DNA of 64,000 nucleotides, from contig CAWDHQ010000001.1 in the NCBI GenBank assembly GCA_963802215.1, positions 1 through 64,000 of the forward strand, given 5' to 3'. Below, in pieces: positions 60,832 to 64,000 of this stretch. Position numbers and translations under genes: made by a program. Source of the stretch: SHZI01 sp963802215 (GTDB lineage Bacteria; Pseudomonadota; Gammaproteobacteria; Steroidobacterales; GCA-2729495). The notes under the pieces were generated by a model. The model did no database searches, was not told where the DNA came from, and saw only the letters and a program-made list of their open reading frames with translations. Numbering within the stretch: position 1 is the stretch's first letter; each line of letters starts with the position of its first letter.

Positions 60832-60880
60832 GTTTCCCCTGGAGCGCAACTAACCCGCGTGACGGCGGGGCTGGGTCAGG

Positions 60881-60911
60881 GATTAGTCGGGCACACGGAC
60901 AGGTCCTTACA
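60881..60911 (-). promoter_or_regulatory. Candidate ECF promoter of the DUF3179 gene
   Basis: On the minus strand TGTAAGG (60911-60905) and CGACTAATC (60889-60881) are 15 bp apart, 50 bp upstream of the start. Confidence 0.75.
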
Positions 60912-60924
60912 TGGCCACCCGATC

Positions 60925-61734
60925 TCACGCCTTCAGGAATGCCAGTACCGTCTCGATGGATTCGTCCGCGCGGATGAGATTCTCGTGGCCAACGTTCTCT
61001 GTCAGATAAACCCGTGCGCCCGGCCAGAACGCAAGAATCCGCTCCACATCGTCTCCATCCAGATACCGGTCGCGCCGGTCATAGATAAGCATCAGCTCGC
61101 CTTCGGCCGCTTCGCGAAACGCTCGTGCGCTGATCTGATCCCAGTTGGTGCGAAATTGCCTCGCCAGCGACACCTTGAACAGCTCCGTAACCTTGTCCGG
61201 CAGCCGCAGCTTTCTCTTCAGTACCTTTACGGGCGGGTACGGGTAGCTCGGTGTCGCGATGCAGACGAACTTTCGTGCCTCGAGGCCGTGCAGGTATCGC
61301 GCTGCCATCATGCCGAGGCCACCCGCCGAGTGACCGACGAAGGCATGGATGCCATCGGGGCCGAGCGATCTGCTGAGCGTCGCCAGGTCCTCGGCAAACG
61401 AGTCGAAGCCGATCCGTCGCCCGCTCGACATGCCGTGACCTGAAATGTCTGGGGCGACGACCCGATAGCCGGCATCCACCAGCGGCTGAATAAATCGGCG
61501 CCACTGGACAGACGCGCCGCCCCAACCGTGAACGAGCACGACCACGGGGCCTGTCCGGCCCCATTTCCAGGCGTGCAGACCGGAGCCGTAAAGGAACTGC
61601 TGGCCCGACTGCCGGACGCGCACTTCCTCCGGCTTGATCCTGTACCTGTAGGGATGGAAGGCCAGTCTGCAGACGATCCATGCGCTGGTGGATGCCGGCA
61701 AATGCGGAAGCAGCAGTTCAAGCAGACGGAACAT
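60925..61734 (-). CDS. Alpha/beta hydrolase
   Basis: A 269-aa hydrolase: VVLVHGWGGASVQW oxyanion region, nucleophile Ser in AFVGHSAGGLGMMA, acid Asp in IYDRRDRYLDG and His in ENVGHENLIR. An N-terminal amphipathic helix (FRLLELLLPHLPA) may bind membranes. It resembles esterases or acyl hydrolases. An ECF motif lies 75 bp upstream. Confidence 0.88.
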   Translation of the reverse strand: MFRLLELLLPHLPASTSAWIVCRLAFHPYRYRIKPEEVRVRQSGQQFLYGSGLHAWKWGRTGPVVVLVHGWGGASVQWRRFIQPLVDAGYRVVAPDISGHGMSSGRRIGFDSFAEDLATLSRSLGPDGIHAFVGHSAGGLGMMAARYLHGLEARKFVCIATPSYPYPPVKVLKRKLRLPDKVTELFKVSLARQFRTNWDQISARAFREAAEGELMLIYDRRDRYLDGDDVERILAFWPGARVYLTENVGHENLIRADESIETVLAFLKA

Positions 61735-61808
61735 GCGGCGGGCGTCTCCTCCACGTCGAGAGCGATGGACGGGGCCGGCAGCTGCTGCCGGATGGCGGTC
61801 GTGTCGGG

Positions 61809-61839
61809 GATTAGTCGGAGGCCTGGCCGGGTCCTTACA
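61809..61839 (-). promoter_or_regulatory. Candidate ECF promoter of the alpha/beta hydrolase gene
   Basis: On the minus strand TGTAAGG (61839-61833) and CGACTAATC (61817-61809) are 15 bp apart, 75 bp before the gene start. Confidence 0.75.
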
Positions 61840-61865
61840 CGGCTGCCCGCGTCGCGGACGGTCCG

Positions 61866-63224
61866 CTACTCGGCAAGCCCGGCCAGAAAGGCCTGAAACT
61901 CGGGGGACTGGTCGAGCAGTCGCCCGGCGAGGGCGCGCAGGTCATCGACCTGCCCGGCCCGGAGGCGGAACGTCGTCGGCATCGCGTTGAATCGGTCCCG
62001 TTCTGCGGCGTCGCTGATCTGGTTGAAGGTGAGCACCGCGAAGTCCACTTTGACCGGGGTGGCGCCGGGCGGGCGTAGCGAATTGACGTGCCTCTCCCAC
62101 ATCAGGAATCCCTGCTTGGCCAGGGACACGGTTTCCGTGTTGAGAATGCCGAGTGCCGCGTCGAAGGCGGCGCTGGTGGTCTTGATCAGTCCCGGGTTGC
62201 TGCCGCGCACGGACCAGTCGTAGGTCTCGTACACCTGCGCGTTGGCGACGATGACCAGCACGTGTCGCACACGCTTCAGTTGCTCTGGCGTGAATGCCCC
62301 GGCCATATCTGGAACGTTGCCGGCCTGTGCCACCGGACTCATCATCGATCCGCGGACACCAAGATTGTCCGTCACGCCGCCGTCAACCAGATGGAGTATC
62401 GGCATGCGCGCGGCGTCCGTGTAGCGATCGAGTGACCGGGCTACGTTGTAGCGGCGATCCAGCACGTGATCATTGGCTAGCGCTTCAGCAACCCAGTTCT
62501 TCTGGCGCTCCGGGCATCCGGGGAAATTCCGGAGGGCGATGGGCGCGAACACGGCCGGAACGGCCGACGAGGCCATTACCGCGTTTGCTACCGGATAGCC
62601 TGACAGGTCTGAACACAGGAAATCGAACTGCGGCTGGATGAACGAGAAGGTGGCCGCGTTGTTCAGGTCACTGGAATTGAGAATGATGAACGGAAGCCCA
62701 TTGCGGGACATGTCGGAGAAAGTGCCGTACCTGAAGAGCGTGCGATCCAGGTGGGCAGCAATCAGGTCGCTGCGATTGAAGTTGCCGGCTGCCAGCGACA
62801 ATGCATGGTCGGGGCGAAGCAGCAGCGAGGTCAGTTCCCCCTGCCAGTCGTGGTAGAGGAAGTGGGGCAGAAAGTCAGTAAAGATCTGTGAGCCGAACAG
62901 GCCGTAGTAGGCCGCCGTGTAGCTGCCCCCGGAGACTGCGCTGATGACGTTTACCTGTTCGAGCAGCGACCGGGACTGCCCGCCGACCACGACCCTGGCA
63001 TCGCGCAGCCTCTCGAGGACGCCGTAGCTGAATGCCGCGGCGCGCGTGCCACCACCGGAGAATGCCAGGACGACGAAGACGTCGTCATCCGGCTGTGGCA
63101 TGTGGTGACGGAAGTCGTAGGGGTCGGTGACAGCGCCTGCCGGCAGCGGCTCGTTCCAGGTGCGGGTGGCGCAGCTGGCCAGCAGGGCGAGTACGACGAC
63201 GAGGACAACTGGCCTATGGCGCAA
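61866..63224 (-). CDS. Patatin-like phospholipase lipoprotein
   Basis: A 452-aa protein. A TTG start at 63224 gives a clean lipoprotein signal (VVLVVVLALLASC) after a GGAGAAG site; the longer frame to 63323 has no good start context. Patatin features are present: FSGGGTRAAAFSYGVL (oxyanion loop), nucleophile Ser in ISAVSGGSYTAAYYG, and catalytic Asp in VDGGVTDNLGVRG. It should hydrolyse phospholipid or lipid esters at the envelope. It diverges from the ECF-motif promoter of the DUF2934 gene. Confidence 0.88.
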   Translation of the reverse strand: MRHRPVVLVVVLALLASCATRTWNEPLPAGAVTDPYDFRHHMPQPDDDVFVVLAFSGGGTRAAAFSYGVLERLRDARVVVGGQSRSLLEQVNVISAVSGGSYTAAYYGLFGSQIFTDFLPHFLYHDWQGELTSLLLRPDHALSLAAGNFNRSDLIAAHLDRTLFRYGTFSDMSRNGLPFIILNSSDLNNAATFSFIQPQFDFLCSDLSGYPVANAVMASSAVPAVFAPIALRNFPGCPERQKNWVAEALANDHVLDRRYNVARSLDRYTDAARMPILHLVDGGVTDNLGVRGSMMSPVAQAGNVPDMAGAFTPEQLKRVRHVLVIVANAQVYETYDWSVRGSNPGLIKTTSAAFDAALGILNTETVSLAKQGFLMWERHVNSLRPPGATPVKVDFAVLTFNQISDAAERDRFNAMPTTFRLRAGQVDDLRALAGRLLDQSPEFQAFLAGLAE

Positions 63225-63263
63225 ATTTCTTCTCCGACGTCCAGGACTCTGGCCAGACCAGAG

Positions 63264-63294
63264 TGTAAGGCGTGCGGGCTGGACTCGACTAATC
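63264..63294 (+). promoter_or_regulatory. Candidate ECF promoter of the DUF2934 gene
   Basis: TGTAAGG (63264-63270) and CGACTAATC (63286-63294) are 15 bp apart, 55 bp before the DUF2934 start. Confidence 0.75.
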
Positions 63295-63348
63295 AACGAT
63301 CCTCCTCCGATCGGGGGTGGCAATCGATGACCTGAACGGGAGACTGAA

Positions 63349-63546
63349 ATGAAAGGCAGAAAGGCGCTGCACGTCGCTGGCCTGAGTGAAACACCGGCCG
63401 GCCACGCCCCGGAGCCAGACGACGAGCGAGCCGCCCGGATTGCTGAAGCGGCATACTTCCGGGCGTCGCAAAGGGGTTTCGAGGGTGGAGACCCCGTGGA
63501 GGACTGGCTCGATGCCGAGAGAGAGATCGATGGTGGGAGGCGATGA
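63349..63546 (+). CDS. DUF2934 small protein
   Basis: A 65-aa protein with the DUF2934 signature RIAEAAYFRASQRGFEGGDP followed by VEDWLDAEREI (about 29-60). Its start at 63349 is 55 bp after an ECF motif. Small stress-associated protein of unknown role. Confidence 0.8.
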   Translation: MKGRKALHVAGLSETPAGHAPEPDDERAARIAEAAYFRASQRGFEGGDPVEDWLDAEREIDGGRR

Positions 63547-63549
63547 CCC

Positions 63550-63580
63550 TGTAAGTAATTGGCTGGTAGCCCGACTAATG
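63550..63580 (+). promoter_or_regulatory. Candidate ECF promoter of the DoxX gene
   Basis: TGTAAGT (63550-63556) and CGACTAATG (63572-63580) are 15 bp apart, 43 bp before the DoxX start. The -10 side is identical to the bufA copy. Confidence 0.7.
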
Positions 63581-63622
63581 GGTTTGACTCTTCCAGAACC
63601 GATTCGCGACGAGGTTGGAAAC

Positions 63623-64000
63623 ATGGCAGCGATAGTTGGTCTTCTTGGTCCCGGCGGGCTCCTGGCCCGCCTGCTCGACAGCCTTCAACCCCTGTTCGCC
63701 CTGGCCACGCGCCTGTGGGTGAGCTGGCAGTTCCTGAAGTCCGGCCTGCTCAAGGTCAAGGACTGGGAGTCCACCCTGTTCCTCTTCCAGGAGGAGTACC
63801 GGGTGCCGCTGCTGTCGCCCCAGCTGGCGGCGCTGGCAGGCACTGCCGGGGAACTTGTGTTTCCCTTCCTGCTCGGCATCGGTCTGTTTGGCCGGTTCGC
63901 CGCCCTCGGTCTCTCGGCGGTGAACGTGCTGGCGGTCGTGTCCTACGCCCACGTCCTGCTCGAGTCCGGCTTCGAGGCCGCCCTCGGCCAGCACGTCCTG
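63623..64000 (+). CDS. DoxX-family membrane protein, truncated by the window end
   Basis: A partial gene, 126 codons visible and open to the end. It reads FALATRLWVSWQFLKSGLLK, VPLLSPQLAALAGTAGELVF and FPFLLGIGLFGRFAALGLSA, typical DoxX membrane helices. DoxX genes are common partners of bufferin and DUF692 operons. Here the link is a matching ECF promoter motif at 63550 rather than adjacency. The 3' part lies outside the window. Confidence 0.87.
   Translation, partial: MAAIVGLLGPGGLLARLLDSLQPLFALATRLWVSWQFLKSGLLKVKDWESTLFLFQEEYRVPLLSPQLAALAGTAGELVFPFLLGIGLFGRFAALGLSAVNVLAVVSYAHVLLESGFEAALGQHVL

Noticed and set aside
59908..61443. 511-aa plus-strand frame opposite DUF3179 and the hydrolase
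   Set aside because: It runs antisense through two recognisable genes and the promoter motif at 60881.

Overview
High-GC proteobacterial DNA, most likely gammaproteobacterial. This is inferred from GC-rich codon use, an IncP-like Trb transfer system, a MerR/MerT/MerP/MerA operon and a bufferin (BufA/BufB/BufC) operon; no rRNA, tRNA or species marker is present, so genus is not called. The window looks like most of an integrative and conjugative element (ICE) of the Tn4371-like or symbiosis-island-like type, joined to a metal- and redox-stress gene region. No integrase or attachment site is visible, so the ends of the element cannot be placed.

1-5.2 kb, defence cargo with visibly lower GC: a small ribbon-helix-helix protein, an N6-adenine DNA methyltransferase and a PD-(D/E)XK-like endonuclease form one overlapping operon (153-2750). 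A SMC/RecF-like ATPase with a strongly altered P-loop follows (3058-5223). 5.5-13.8 kb, element maintenance and control: a decayed DUF2958 gene, RadC, a 67-aa DNA-binding protein, an unrecognised 361-aa protein, and a DUF6499/DUF2285 pair split by a +1 frame change, matching the layout of the excision activator FseA. Then come an excisionase-like protein, a RepA-type initiator with three iterons, DUF2840, the TraF peptidase and a VirD2-like relaxase. 14.0-17.3 kb, cargo inside the transfer region: a zinc-ribbon/HNH/RecQ fusion, a DUF6998 protein and a thermonuclease lipoprotein. 17.6-29.2 kb, conjugation: TraG, a CopG-type protein, TrbB-C-D-E-J-L-F-G-I and DUF2274, with a LysR gene converging on them.

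30.4-40.3 kb, redox and small-molecule genes: three AhpD/carboxymuconolactone-decarboxylase-like genes, each divergent from its own LysR or AraC regulator and each heading its own transcription unit (with PPOX-like and SnoaL-like; with isochorismatase-like, alpha/beta hydrolase and SDR; with thioredoxin). 40.5-48.4 kb: an ECF sigma factor and zinc-finger anti-sigma factor, then bufA-bufB-bufC, DUF547, a VTT membrane protein, an exported SDR, a haloalkane-dehalogenase-like protein lacking the usual catalytic His, and a MerA-like flavoprotein, closed by a bidirectional terminator. 48.4-58.3 kb: cytochrome P460 and a MarR regulator sharing an upstream motif, merR/merTPA with a classical 19-bp-spacer promoter, and cusCBA-type efflux. 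58.4-64 kb: flavodoxin-like oxidoreductase, YbjN-like lipoprotein, DUF3179, alpha/beta hydrolase, patatin lipoprotein, DUF2934 and a truncated DoxX gene.

The strongest new signals are: (a) six copies of TGTAAGG-N15/16-CGACTAAT upstream of bufA and five dispersed genes, which look like the regulon of the local ECF sigma factor; (b) the FseA-like +1 frameshift; (c) the HNH-RecQ/DUF6998/thermonuclease cassette between relaxase and traG; (d) the ATPase with an APNGAMKT P-loop beside a restriction-modification operon.
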